A stretch of DNA of 64,000 nt, taken from assembly GCA_023416955.1 (NCBI GenBank), contig JAEZGM010000041.1, positions 56,970 to 120,969 on the forward strand. The letters run 5' to 3'. Below, piece by piece: positions 15,478 to 23,587 of this stretch (position 1 is its first letter; the number at the start of each line of letters is the position of its first letter). The notes beneath the pieces are model-generated. The model did not search any database and had not been told where the DNA came from. It saw only the letters and a program-made list of their open reading frames with translations. This DNA is from Bacillota bacterium (lineage in GTDB: Bacteria; Bacillota; Clostridia; Oscillospirales; Acutalibacteraceae). A program made the translations under genes and the position numbers.

Positions 15478-15493
15478 TTTTATAAGGGGGATT

Positions 15494-16723
15494 ATGATGC
15501 AGACACCTGCCGTATTGACTGTAACACAGTTGAATACTTACCTCAAATCCCTGTTTGACGGTGATGAAAACTTGAACCATGTATTTTTGAGCGGTGAAAT
15601 CTCGAATTTTACCAATCATTATAAATCGGGACATTTTTATTTCTCCCTGAAAGACGATAAAAGCGTGATCCGCGCGGTGATGTTTGCGCAGAATGCCCGC
15701 CGTGTGCGCTTTTCACCGCAGGACGGAATGAAAGTCATTATACGGGGCAGAGTAAGCGTATATGAGGCGACCGGGCAGTATCAGCTGTATGTTGAGGACA
15801 TGCAGCCGGACGGCGTCGGCGCGCTGAACCTTGCGTTTGAACAGCTGAAGACAAAGCTGGAGGCGGAGGGCCTCTTTGCCGCCGAGCGGAAACGCCTGCT
15901 GCCGCGCTTCCCGAAACGCATCGGGGTGATTACCTCCCCAACGGGCGCGGCCGTGCACGATATTACAACGATTCTGGCACGGCGGTATCCGCTGGCGGAA
16001 GTGATCCTCTGCCCGGTTCTGGTGCAGGGGGCGGGGGCCGCCCCGCAGCTTGTGGACGCTCTGCGGCGCTTTAACCGCCTTGCGTGCGCCGATGTGCTGA
16101 TTCTGGGGCGCGGCGGCGGTTCGCTTGAGGATTTGTGGCCGTTTAACGAAGAAAGTGTTGCGCGGGCGGTTGCCGCTTCCGAAATTCCGGTCATTTCGGC
16201 TGTCGGTCACGAAACGGATTTTACAATTTGTGACTTTGTCGCCGACCTTCGCGCACCTACGCCCTCCGCTGCGGCGGAGCTTGCCGTGCCGGACTGCGAA
16301 GAACTGGCGGCCTCTGTGCGTTATGACGCATTTCGGCTGAAGCAGAGTATGGACGCTAAGGCGGAATCGCTGCGGCAGCAGCTGGACGGCATCACGTCCG
16401 CTTACTCTTTTCGCCGCCCGCAGGAGTGGATTGAGCTGCAGCGAATTCGTGTTGACCGGCTTTCAAGCAGGCTTTCCAATGGAATGGAGCGAAAAATCGG
16501 CGAGGCAAAATCCGGGCTTGCCCTCACGGGCGGTCGGCTCAACGCGCTTAGCCCGCTCGCAACCCTGTCGAGGGGATATTCTATCGTTTATGACCGCGAC
16601 CGTCAGACGATTACCAGTATCCGCCAGGTTCAGGCCGGGGAACCATTTTCCGTCTTATTGAAGGACGGTAAATTCAGCGGAACGGTTGAGAGCAGGGAAG
16701 AAAATGTGGATATTACAAAGTGA
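15494..16723 (+). CDS. xseA: exodeoxyribonuclease VII large subunit
   Basis: The catalytic large subunit of exonuclease VII, which degrades single-stranded DNA from both ends. It has an N-terminal OB domain (HVFLSGEISNFTNHYKSGH, about residues 28-46). The catalytic domain carries FPKRIGVITSPTGAAVHDI near 138 and ILGRGGGSLEDLWPFNEE near 200, followed by the conserved SAVGHETDFTICDFVADLRA segment. A coiled-coil region (about 270-350) and the tail LSRGYSIV complete it. 409 residues is normal. AAGGGGG precedes the ATG. xseB follows. Confidence 0.97.
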   Translation: MMQTPAVLTVTQLNTYLKSLFDGDENLNHVFLSGEISNFTNHYKSGHFYFSLKDDKSVIRAVMFAQNARRVRFSPQDGMKVIIRGRVSVYEATGQYQLYVEDMQPDGVGALNLAFEQLKTKLEAEGLFAAERKRLLPRFPKRIGVITSPTGAAVHDITTILARRYPLAEVILCPVLVQGAGAAPQLVDALRRFNRLACADVLILGRGGGSLEDLWPFNEESVARAVAASEIPVISAVGHETDFTICDFVADLRAPTPSAAAELAVPDCEELAASVRYDAFRLKQSMDAKAESLRQQLDGITSAYSFRRPQEWIELQRIRVDRLSSRLSNGMERKIGEAKSGLALTGGRLNALSPLATLSRGYSIVYDRDRQTITSIRQVQAGEPFSVLLKDGKFSGTVESREENVDITK

Positions 16724-16810
16724 ATTTTGATTCATTATGAATATCCGCGTTATGCTAAGGTTTGTACATTCATTCATTGTGCAGCAGACCGAGAAAGGGT
16801 GGTCATACGC

Positions 16811-17032
16811 ATGAATAAAAATATGAGTTTTGAAACCGCGATCAAGCGGTTGGAAGAAATTGTGGATAAGCTGGAAAACGGGGAGGAGAGCCTTGATAAC
16901 TCATTGAAATTGTTCGAGGAAGGTTCCGCGCTTGCTTCTCACTGTTACGGAAAGCTTCAGAATGCGGAACAGAAGATCAAACAGATTACCGATCTTGAGA
17001 CGGGCGAAGAAAAGGATATGGCAGATGAGTGA
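16811..17032 (+). CDS. xseB: exodeoxyribonuclease VII small subunit
   Basis: A 73-residue XseB, the helical subunit that wraps the coiled coil of XseA. The conserved core FETAIKRLEEIVDKLENG and the following LDNSLKLFEEG are present. ATG at 16811 is preferred (AAAGGGTGG about 9 nt upstream, normal family length) over an upstream in-frame ATG at 16727. It overlaps the ispA start by 8 bp. Confidence 0.95.
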   Translation: MNKNMSFETAIKRLEEIVDKLENGEESLDNSLKLFEEGSALASHCYGKLQNAEQKIKQITDLETGEEKDMADE

Positions 17033-17921
17033 TAAGCATAAACAGCATGAGCTGAATTACCAGATCGCGATTGAGGAATATTTGAATACCCTCCTGCCCG
17101 AGGAGGATATACGGCAGTCGGAACTGATCCGCGCCATGCGCTACAGCCTGCTCGCCGGGGGCAAACGGATTCGCCCGATTCTCGTACTGGAGTTCTGCCG
17201 TATCTGCGGCGGGAATGTGGAAACTGTGCTTCCCTTTGCCTGCGCGGTGGAAATGGTACACACCTATTCGCTGATTCACGACGATCTTCCCTGTATGGAC
17301 AATGACGACCTGCGGCGCGGCCGCCCCTCCAACCATAAGGTTTTTGGGGAGGATATTGCTCTGCTTGCGGGCGACGCGCTTCTGACATTCGCTTTTGAAA
17401 CGATGCTTTCACCGGAAGCCGTGAGCGCCGTCGGCGCGCAGCGTGCGGCCGCCGCCGCAGGAATACTCGCCTCCGCTGCCGGTGCATATGGCATGGTGGG
17501 CGGTCAGGTGATTGACCTGAAAAGCGAGGGTACGGCGGTTTCCCTTGAAACGCTGAAGGTCATGGACGAGTGCAAGACCGGTGCGCTGATTGCCGCGTCC
17601 GCTAAAATGGGCTGTGTGCTTTCCGGCGCAGATGAGAAGCGACTTGCTGCTGCTGAAAAATACGCGCAGGCGCTCGGGCTTGCATTCCAGATTGTGGACG
17701 ATATTCTGGATGTTACCGGTGACACGAAAACGCTCGGAAAACCGGTCGGCAGCGACACCGGTAATGACAAAAGCACTTACGTGAGCCTTCTCGGCCTTGA
17801 AAATGCAGAGAAGGCGGCGGAAGACCTTACAAGGTCGGCTGTTGCGGCACTGGACTGCTTTGGGCAGGAGGGCGAGTACCTTGCCGTTCTGGCGCAGCGG
17901 TTAGCTGAGCGGCAGAAATGA
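17025..17921 (+). CDS. ispA: polyprenyl (farnesyl) diphosphate synthase
   Basis: A class-I trans-prenyltransferase (298 residues) that condenses IPP with DMAPP or GPP to make FPP. The first aspartate-rich motif is HDDLPCMDNDDLRRG (about residues 85-99), and the second is QIVDDILDVTG near 225. GGKRIRP near 46 binds IPP. The residues just before the first motif are relatively bulky (MVHTYSLI), consistent with a short C15 product, but the chain length cannot be proven by eye. Translation is coupled to xseB. Confidence 0.93.
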   Translation: MSDKHKQHELNYQIAIEEYLNTLLPEEDIRQSELIRAMRYSLLAGGKRIRPILVLEFCRICGGNVETVLPFACAVEMVHTYSLIHDDLPCMDNDDLRRGRPSNHKVFGEDIALLAGDALLTFAFETMLSPEAVSAVGAQRAAAAAGILASAAGAYGMVGGQVIDLKSEGTAVSLETLKVMDECKTGALIAASAKMGCVLSGADEKRLAAAEKYAQALGLAFQIVDDILDVTGDTKTLGKPVGSDTGNDKSTYVSLLGLENAEKAAEDLTRSAVAALDCFGQEGEYLAVLAQRLAERQK

Positions 17922-17997
17922 CAAAAACGGTGCTGCGCTTGCGCAGCGGCAGAAATAGCGGAAACCGCACCACGCAGGGAATTTGTGAATCAATTTA

Positions 17998-18026
17998 TTG
18001 ACAAAATTGACTCTATATGTTATTAT
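17998..18026 (+). promoter_or_regulatory. sigma-A promoter for rplU-prp-rpmA
   Basis: TTGACA (17998-18003), a 17-bp spacer and TATTAT (18021-18026). It predicts a start near 18033 and a leader of about 75 nt before rplU. Confidence 0.75.
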
Positions 18027-18032
18027 TGATAA

Positions 18033-18108
18033 GCCGCATATTACGGGCTTTAAGCGGGTGACCCGCCCGATAGTAGCGAGATTAGTGAAAAGGCAGGACC
18101 TTTTATTC
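18033..18108 (+). ncRNA. ribosomal protein L21 leader (putative)
   Basis: A structured leader between the promoter and rplU. CGGGC near 18048, a compact GCGGGT/ACCCGC hairpin (about 18055-18067) and a following CCG give a nested stem. AAAAGGCAGGACC near the end holds the ribosome site. Position and size fit the L21 leader of Firmicutes, which is thought to bind L21 for feedback control. Assignment rests on context and visible stems, not on a covariance-model match. Confidence 0.55.
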
Positions 18109-18417
18109 ATGTTTGCAGTGATTGAAACAGGCGGCAAGCAGTACAAGGTACAGAATGACGACGTCATCTATATTGAAAAGCTTGCAGTGGAAGAGAATTC
18201 CGAAGTCAACTTCAAAGTAGTCGCGGTTTCCGGCGACGACGGACTGAAAGTCGGCGCACCCTATGTGGAAGGCGCTACCGTAACAGGAAAAGTTCTGAAA
18301 AACGGTAAACAAAAAAAGATTACGGTCTTTACTTACAAGTCCAAAAAGAATGAAAAACGCAAGATGGGCCACAGACAGCCCTACACCAAGGTTCAGATTA
18401 CCGCAGTCAACGCGTAA
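18109..18417 (+). CDS. rplU: 50S ribosomal protein L21 (bL21)
   Basis: bL21, 102 residues: FAVIETGGKQYKVQ at the start, then the conserved VGAPYVEGATVTGKV and YKSKKNEKRKMGHRQPYT near the C-terminus, which contact 23S rRNA. The ATG at 18109 gives exactly the family length and start, and the open frame upstream is only the leader. It is the first gene of the conserved rplU-prp-rpmA trio. Confidence 0.98.
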   Translation: MFAVIETGGKQYKVQNDDVIYIEKLAVEENSEVNFKVVAVSGDDGLKVGAPYVEGATVTGKVLKNGKQKKITVFTYKSKKNEKRKMGHRQPYTKVQITAVNA

Positions 18418-18423
18418 GTCATT

Positions 18424-18738
18424 ATGATTCGCGCGGAGTTTTTTACTCAGGACGACGGTCGGCTGACCGGGTTTCGGGTGACCGGTCACAACGGCACTGC
18501 GGGCAATGACATTCTTTGCGCGGCGGTTTCCTCCGCAGCGTATATGACTGCCAATACCGTAACCGATGTGATTCATGTGAACGCCGAAATCACCGTGGAA
18601 GACGGGTACATGCTGGTACGGGTAACACCGGGGCAGGCAAATGACTGCCGCAGCATTTTTGAGGGTTTTAAGCTCCATTTACAGGGGCTTGAAGAACAGT
18701 ATCCAAAAAATATTAAAGTATGCTATACGGAGGTGTAA
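18424..18738 (+). CDS. prp: ribosomal-processing cysteine protease Prp
   Basis: A 104-residue Prp (YsxB family). It removes the N-terminal extension of ribosomal protein L27 in Firmicutes, a step essential in Staphylococcus. The predicted catalytic pair is present: histidine in FRVTGHNGTAG (about residue 22) and cysteine in DILCAAVSSAAY (about residue 33). It lies between rplU and rpmA, and the adjacent L27 has the matching cleavable extension. Confidence 0.94.
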   Translation: MIRAEFFTQDDGRLTGFRVTGHNGTAGNDILCAAVSSAAYMTANTVTDVIHVNAEITVEDGYMLVRVTPGQANDCRSIFEGFKLHLQGLEEQYPKNIKVCYTEV

Positions 18739-18741
18739 AGA

Positions 18742-19023
18742 ATGTTAAAGATAAATATTCAGCTGTTTGCTCATAAAAAGGGAATGGGTTCCACCAAGAA
18801 CGGCCGTGATTCCGAGTCAAAGCGTCTTGGTGTGAAACGTGCGGACGGTCAGTTTGTTCTGGCCGGCAATATCCTTGTGAAACAGCGCGGAACACACATC
18901 CATCCGGGTGAAAACGTTGGAATCGGCTCGGATGACACACTGTTTGCTCTTGTCAGCGGCAAGGTGAAGTTTGAGCGCGTTGGCCGCGACCGCAAAAAGG
19001 TCAGCGTTTACGCAGAACAGTAA
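18742..19023 (+). CDS. rpmA: 50S ribosomal protein L27 (bL27) with cleavable N-terminal extension
   Basis: bL27, 93 residues. The N-terminus MLKINIQLFAHKKGMG carries the Prp recognition type (IQLFA followed by HKKG), so the mature protein should begin at about residue 11. The conserved core NGRDSESKRLGVKRADGQ and RGTHIHPGENVGIGSDD follow. L27 reaches the peptidyl-transferase centre, and the uncut extension would block it. It starts 3 bp after prp and a strong terminator follows. Confidence 0.98.
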   Translation: MLKINIQLFAHKKGMGSTKNGRDSESKRLGVKRADGQFVLAGNILVKQRGTHIHPGENVGIGSDDTLFALVSGKVKFERVGRDRKKVSVYAEQ

Positions 19024-19042
19024 GTTGTTTCCACGAGTTCAA

Positions 19043-19069
19043 AACCCGGGCTTCCGCCCGGGTTTTTTT
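19043..19069 (+). terminator. terminator after rpmA
   Basis: AACCCGGGC and GCCCGGGTT around a TTCC loop, followed by seven T. It closes the rplU-prp-rpmA operon. Confidence 0.93.
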
Positions 19070-19097
19070 GGCTTTGTGGTTATACTAAAAATATAAT
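19068..19097 (+). promoter_or_regulatory. candidate promoter for obg
   Basis: TTGGCT (19068-19073), 18 bp and TATAAT (19092-19097), starting inside the T-tract of the rpmA terminator. The obg start codon is 30 bp downstream. Confidence 0.5.
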
Positions 19098-19127
19098 GAT
19101 TTTAATGAAACGGCGGTATCAGTTCGG

Positions 19128-20399
19128 ATGTTTATAGACAGTGCAAAAATAAAAATCAAAGCGGGTGACGGCGGCGCCGGTGCCGTTTCGTTTCACCGCG
19201 AAAAATTCGTAGCCTCCGGCGGGCCGGACGGTGGTGACGGCGGGCGCGGCGGCAATATTTATTTCAAAGTGGACGATAACCTGTCCACCCTTGCGGATTT
19301 TCGGTACAAGCGTAAGTATAACGCGCCAAACGGCGACAACGGCAGGGGGAAGCGCTGCACCGGCAGACGCGGCGATGACCTTACGATTCTGGTGCCGCGC
19401 GGCACTTTGGTGCGTGAAGCGGAAACGGGTCGCCTTCTGGCGGATTTGTCGACCGACGAGCCGCAGTTGATTGCAAAAGGCGGTAACGGCGGCTGGGGCA
19501 ATACGCATTTTGCCACGCCCACGCGGCAAACGCCCCGGTTTGCCAAACCGGGAACTCCCGGCGAAGCGTTTGAACTGACGCTGGAATTGAAGCTGCTGGC
19601 CGACGTCGGTCTGGTCGGCTACCCCAATGTGGGAAAATCCACGCTGGTTTCCGTCATCAGCGAAGCGAAGCCGACAATTGCGAACTATCATTTCACCACC
19701 ATTACGCCGGTTCTGGGCGTGGTGCGCCTCGGGGAGGGAAATTCCTTTGTCATCGCCGATATTCCGGGCCTGATTGAAGGCGCCGGTGAAGGTGTCGGCC
19801 TGGGTCACCAGTTCCTGCGCCATGTGGAACGGTGCAGAATGCTTGTTCATATTGTGGATATTTCCGGCAGTGAGGGGCGCGACCCGAAGGAAGATTTCAA
19901 AATTATCAATGAAGAGCTGAAAAAGTTCAATCCGGAGCTTGCACAGCGCCCGATGATTGTGGCCGGCAATAAATGCGACCTTGCAACGGACGAGCAGATT
20001 GCGGACTTTAAGGCGTTTGTAGAGCAGCAGGGGTATGAATTTTTCCCGATCATGGCGGCAATCCGCTATCAGGTTGACCCGCTTCTGAATAAAATTTCGG
20101 AAATGCTCAGCAAGCTTCCGCCGGTCATGCAGTACGAGCCCGAGCCGGAAGCGCTTGTCCCTGTTGAAGAGATGGGCCGCAGAGAGGTTACGGTTACGAA
20201 TCATGACGGCGTGTTTACCGTAGAGGGCGAGTGGCTGCCGCAGCTCATTAACTCCGTTAACTTTGACGATTATGAGTCGCTTCAGTATTTCCAGCGTGTG
20301 CTTATCAGCACGGGCATCATCGACGCGCTGCGTAATGCCGGAATAGAAGAAGGCGATACGGTCAGCATTTACGGCCTTGAATTTGACTTTATAGAATAA
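19128..20399 (+). CDS. obg: GTPase Obg/CgtA
   Basis: A ribosome-associated GTPase for 50S assembly and stress signalling (423 residues). It has a glycine-rich Obg domain (about 1-158, with KAGDGGAGAVSFHREKF and KGGNGGWGN). The G domain carries G1 GYPNVGKST near 166, G2 in the TTITP stretch, G3 DIPG, and G4 NKCD near 284. A C-terminal OCT domain runs from about 345 to 423 (VTVTNHDGVFTVEGEWL ... GDTVSIYGLEFDFIE). The OCT domain is typical of Gram-positive Obg proteins. mrnC follows 16 bp downstream. Confidence 0.97.
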   Translation: MFIDSAKIKIKAGDGGAGAVSFHREKFVASGGPDGGDGGRGGNIYFKVDDNLSTLADFRYKRKYNAPNGDNGRGKRCTGRRGDDLTILVPRGTLVREAETGRLLADLSTDEPQLIAKGGNGGWGNTHFATPTRQTPRFAKPGTPGEAFELTLELKLLADVGLVGYPNVGKSTLVSVISEAKPTIANYHFTTITPVLGVVRLGEGNSFVIADIPGLIEGAGEGVGLGHQFLRHVERCRMLVHIVDISGSEGRDPKEDFKIINEELKKFNPELAQRPMIVAGNKCDLATDEQIADFKAFVEQQGYEFFPIMAAIRYQVDPLLNKISEMLSKLPPVMQYEPEPEALVPVEEMGRREVTVTNHDGVFTVEGEWLPQLINSVNFDDYESLQYFQRVLISTGIIDALRNAGIEEGDTVSIYGLEFDFIE

Positions 20400-20415
20400 G
20401 AACGGGAGTGCTTGA

Positions 20416-20811
20416 TTGGAACGGTTATTTAACGCGGATTGTGACCCCAAACAGCTCAGCCCGCTGACGCTGGCTTTTGTAGGCGACTGTGTTTTTGAGC
20501 TTTTTGTACGGGAGCGGCTGGTCTGTGCCGGGAACTGTCCGGTAAACGCGCTGCACAAACAGTCTGTCGCACAGGTCTGCAGCAGCGCGCAGGCGCTGTC
20601 AGCGCAAAAATTGGCTCCGGTTCTGACGGAAGAGGAAACGGGAATTCTGAAGCGCGGCAGAAACGCGCACACGAATCATTTGCCCAAAAATTCGAGCCCT
20701 GCGGACTACCACGCGGCGACTGGGTTTGAAGCTTTATTTGGGTATTTGTACCTTGACGGAAGAATCGACCGTCTCCGTGAACTTTTTCAGATATTGTGTG
20801 AAGAAAGCTGA
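20416..20811 (+). CDS. mrnC: Mini-ribonuclease 3
   Basis: A 131-residue Mini-III: an RNase III catalytic domain without the dsRNA-binding domain, which matures 23S rRNA ends in Bacillus. The signature LAFVGDCVFELFVRERL (about residues 18-34) includes the catalytic aspartate region. KRGRNAHTNH and DYHAATGFEALFGYLYL follow. TTG at 20416 is used with GGGAG 7 nt upstream. It lies next to obg and in front of a membrane protein. Confidence 0.95.
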   Translation: MERLFNADCDPKQLSPLTLAFVGDCVFELFVRERLVCAGNCPVNALHKQSVAQVCSSAQALSAQKLAPVLTEEETGILKRGRNAHTNHLPKNSSPADYHAATGFEALFGYLYLDGRIDRLRELFQILCEES

Positions 20812-20825
20812 CAGGAGGTCTTCGA

Positions 20826-21749
20826 ATGATTTCTGAAACACAAAAAAATGGAATTCAGGAAATCCTGAAAGATATAGTCTGCTTTGTTGTGGGCAGCCTC
20901 ATTTACGCTGTTTCCGTAAATGCTTTTACTTCCCCGAACCAAATAGCGCCCGGCGGCTTAACGGGTATCAGTATTCTGATTAACCATATCACCGGGTGGC
21001 CGATCGGTATGTTCAGCCTGCTGTTGAATATTCCTATTTTTATCTGGGCCATCGTTGAAATCGGTTACAAGCTGGTCGGAAAGACGATGGTGGCAACAGT
21101 ATTCGTATCTGTCGCGATTGATATCGTTCATCAGATGGTTCCCGCCTACCACGGTGACCCGATGTTGGCGGCGATTTTCGGCGGTGTACTCGAAGGTCTG
21201 GGTTTGTCCATTGTGTTTACACGCGGCGGAACTACCGGCGGAACGGATTTGATTGCCCGTTTACTGGGCAGGCGGCTGCACCATGTATCGATGGGCAAAC
21301 TGATGCTTGCCGTCGACTCCATGGTAATCCTGACATCCGGTTGGGTTTACCACAGTATGGAAAGTGTTTTGTATGCTGGCATTGCTATTTTTGTTTCTAC
21401 TCAGTTGATTGACACCATTCTGTACGGCACGGATATCGGTACAGGAAAAATCCTGTATATTATTTCTCCGAAAAATGCAGAGATTGCACAGGATATTCTA
21501 AGGGATGTGGACCGCGGCGTCACCGTGCTGAAATCCCGGGGAGCTTACAGCGGGCGAGAGGGAGAAGTGCTTCTTTGTGCGGTGCGCCGCTATGAAGTGG
21601 TAAAAATAAAAGAAATCGTACGCTCTCATGACAGCAACGCTTTTATCATTGTAGGTGAGGCGGGCGAAATTTCCGGAGAAGGATTCCGCGTGGTGAAACA
21701 GGACGATAAAACGCTGAAGCAGTTAATTTCGGATGTAAAAAAGAAATAG
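20826..21749 (+). CDS. YitT/DUF2179-family membrane protein
   Basis: A 307-residue member of the YitT family. It has five to six membrane helices between residues 13 and 205 (ICFVVGSLIYAVSVNAF, then the conserved PNQIAPGGLTGIS, and GGTTGGTDLIARLLGRR near 137). A C-terminal cytosolic DUF2179 domain (about 215-300) follows. Family members are abundant in Firmicutes and their transport substrate is not established. AGGAGGTC precedes the ATG. A long palindrome begins right at its stop codon and may end transcription here. Confidence 0.9.
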   Translation: MISETQKNGIQEILKDIVCFVVGSLIYAVSVNAFTSPNQIAPGGLTGISILINHITGWPIGMFSLLLNIPIFIWAIVEIGYKLVGKTMVATVFVSVAIDIVHQMVPAYHGDPMLAAIFGGVLEGLGLSIVFTRGGTTGGTDLIARLLGRRLHHVSMGKLMLAVDSMVILTSGWVYHSMESVLYAGIAIFVSTQLIDTILYGTDIGTGKILYIISPKNAEIAQDILRDVDRGVTVLKSRGAYSGREGEVLLCAVRRYEVVKIKEIVRSHDSNAFIIVGEAGEISGEGFRVVKQDDKTLKQLISDVKKK

Positions 21750-21795
21750 CAAACAGGCGGTCTTGTATCTGCTACAAAACCGCCTGTTTGCTGTA
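21745..21795. terminator. convergent (bidirectional) terminator
   Basis: GCAAACAGGCGGT (21749-21761) and ACCGCCTGTTTGC (21779-21791) form a perfect 13-bp stem. A second TTGTA/TACAA stem lies inside the loop. On the minus strand it is followed by TATTTCTTTTTT, a good T-tract for the minus-strand gene at 21802-22020. On the + strand the tract is weak. It separates convergent genes. Confidence 0.85.
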
Positions 21796-21801
21796 TTGGA
21801 A

Positions 21802-22020
21802 TTAGTTATTGGAACTGTTGTTTGACTGTGTAGAACTGGTGGAACCGTTGGTGCGGGTGGAGTTTGTTCCGCCGTTTGTACGAGTTGAACTGGTGCCGTT
21901 ATTGGATTTCGTGTTAGTAGTGGAATTATTTTTAGAATTTTTTACACTGGTTGAATCATTCGAGCTGCTGTATGAATTGCTGCTGTAGCTTTGTTTTCCG
22001 GAACTTGGCTGTTTATCCAT
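21802..22020 (-). CDS. small Ser/Thr/Asn-rich low-complexity protein
   Basis: The only minus-strand gene I support. It encodes 72 residues, almost all Ser, Thr, Asn, Gly, Gln, Lys or Tyr, with imperfect repeats STRTNGGTN and STRTNGSTS near residues 45-62. It has practically no hydrophobic residues and no signal peptide or cysteine. It is accepted as real because a strong AAGGGGGTG ribosome site lies about 6 nt before the ATG and a terminator with a T-tract follows on the minus strand. Family unknown. Such compositions occur in small spore-coat or spore-surface proteins, which fits a spore former but is only a guess. Confidence 0.68.
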   Translation of the reverse strand: MDKQPSSGKQSYSSNSYSSSNDSTSVKNSKNNSTTNTKSNNGTSSTRTNGGTNSTRTNGSTSSTQSNNSSNN

Positions 22021-22103
22021 GAATTCACCCCCTTTGTGCCTTTATTGTTTACAGCAGAACTGGAAAATATACCTATTAATCGATTGTATCGGAGCTGATC
22101 TGG

Positions 22104-23435
22104 TTGAATATATTGCCTTCGGAATTTCAGGAAAGAATGAAAAGAATTCTGAAAGACGAATATGAAACATTTATAAAAGGCTATGAAATGCCGCATTACC
22201 GGGGAATCCGGCTGAATCCGTTAAAGTGCAGCCTTGGTACCCTGCAGGCAGCGCTTCCGTTTCAGATCGCGCCGACCCCGTTTTCTCCGCTCTCCTACTA
22301 TATCCCGTCCGATGCGGAAAAGTTGGGGAGCCTGCCCCTGCACCATGCGGGCGCATTTTATTCGCAGGAGCCCTCCGCTGCTTCGGCGGTGACGGCGCTG
22401 GACCCGCAGCCGGGGGAGCATATCCTTGACCTGTGCGCCGCGCCCGGCGGAAAATCTACACAGATTGCCGCTTTACTGGGAGGAAAAGGGCTGCTCTGGT
22501 CAAACGAGGTTGTGCGTACCCGCGCGACCAGCCTGCTTTCGAATATGGAACGCTGCGGTGTTTCAAACGCCGTGGTGTCTTCCTGCCGGCCGGATGTGCT
22601 CTGCACCGCGCTTGAAGGTTATTTTGACCGCATTCTGGTGGACGCGCCGTGTTCTGGGGAAGGGATGTTCCGCCGTGATGAGCAGGCAGTTCAGGACTGG
22701 AGCCCCGCTCATGTGGAGGCCTGTGCCGTGCGGCAGCTTGCCATTTTGGAAAGCGCCGCCCACGCGCTGAAAGAAAACGGCGTTTTGGTTTACTCGACCT
22801 GTACGTTTTCACCGGAAGAAAACGAAGGTGTTATCAGCAGCTTTCTGGCGCAAAACCCTGATTTTGAGCTGATGGACTGCAGGCTTCCGTTCGGCCGCCC
22901 AGCGGCGCTACCGCAGGCGCGCCGCATTTACCCCATGGATGGCGGCGAGGGGCATTTTGTGGCCGTGCTGAAGAGAAATTCGCCGAATCCCTGTATGGTT
23001 TGTGACTACGAGATCAAACGCGGAGCAAAATATGGCGCGGCAGAGGAACTACTGAACGCGCTTTACCGGGTAAAACCAGGCAGGCGTATTGAGCAGGTCG
23101 GAGAATCTCTTCTCCTGTTGCCGGAAATACTGCCGGAAATTAAAGGACTTGGTGTAATCCGCGCGGGAGTGCCGCTTGGGGAGTTGAAGAAGAACCGCGT
23201 GGAACCCGCGCACGCGCTGTTTATGGCGGCTCATCCGGAGGAGTTGCGAGCGGTCGTTGATCTGCCCCATGGTTCTCCGAAAATTGCGGCGTTCCTTCAC
23301 GGGGAAGAGATTTCGGTCACCACTTCATTGAGCGGGTATACAGGCGTCGCTGTAGACGGCGTGATGACGGGCTTTGGAAAATGCTCCGGCGGGCGGCTGA
23401 AAAACCACTACCCGAAGGGCCTGCGCAGCAATTAA
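22104..23435 (+). CDS. RsmF-type rRNA (cytosine-C5) methyltransferase
   Basis: A 443-residue NOL1/NOP2/Sun-family RNA m5C methyltransferase. The SAM-binding motif LDLCAAPGGKSTQIA is near residue 110. The catalytic signatures are DAPCSGEGMFRRD (motif IV cysteine, about 181) and STCTFSPEENEGV (motif VI cysteine, about 234). The C-terminal region (about 300-440) contains the RsmF-type RNA-binding extension ending in GRLKNHYPKGLR. Start is TTG at 22104, with GGAG 9 nt upstream. The exact rRNA position modified cannot be decided from the sequence. Confidence 0.9.
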   Translation: MNILPSEFQERMKRILKDEYETFIKGYEMPHYRGIRLNPLKCSLGTLQAALPFQIAPTPFSPLSYYIPSDAEKLGSLPLHHAGAFYSQEPSAASAVTALDPQPGEHILDLCAAPGGKSTQIAALLGGKGLLWSNEVVRTRATSLLSNMERCGVSNAVVSSCRPDVLCTALEGYFDRILVDAPCSGEGMFRRDEQAVQDWSPAHVEACAVRQLAILESAAHALKENGVLVYSTCTFSPEENEGVISSFLAQNPDFELMDCRLPFGRPAALPQARRIYPMDGGEGHFVAVLKRNSPNPCMVCDYEIKRGAKYGAAEELLNALYRVKPGRRIEQVGESLLLLPEILPEIKGLGVIRAGVPLGELKKNRVEPAHALFMAAHPEELRAVVDLPHGSPKIAAFLHGEEISVTTSLSGYTGVAVDGVMTGFGKCSGGRLKNHYPKGLRSN

Positions 23436-23459
23436 GGGCAGCGCCTTGTGCGTTCATTA

Positions 23460-23516
23460 AAGTCAATTACGGTTTAACAGAAAACAAAATTGGCTTTAGC
23501 CAATGGTAATTGACTT
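23460..23516 (+). promoter_or_regulatory. nested inverted repeat between the methyltransferase gene and ilvE
   Basis: AAGTCAATTAC (23460-23470) pairs with GTAATTGACTT (23506-23516). Inside lies ATTGGC-TTTA-GCCAAT. No T-tract follows. It lies just upstream of the ilvE promoter and could be an operator or a weak terminator. Confidence 0.5.
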
Positions 23517-23526
23517 GTGTATAATC

Positions 23527-23555
23527 TTGTAAACAGAAATGAATAATGGTATAAT
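23527..23555 (+). promoter_or_regulatory. sigma-A-type promoter for ilvE
   Basis: TTGTAA (23527-23532), a 17-bp spacer and TATAAT (23550-23555), 33 bp before the ilvE start codon. Confidence 0.65.
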
Positions 23556-23587
23556 GAGAGGCAATTTATTGAAAGAGGGCATTCAAC

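Noticed and set aside
19128..20672. 517-residue minus-strand frame across obg and mrnC (19119-20672)
   Set aside because: Both + strand genes are unmistakable with intact motifs, and the opposite frame has no ribosome site and no domain.
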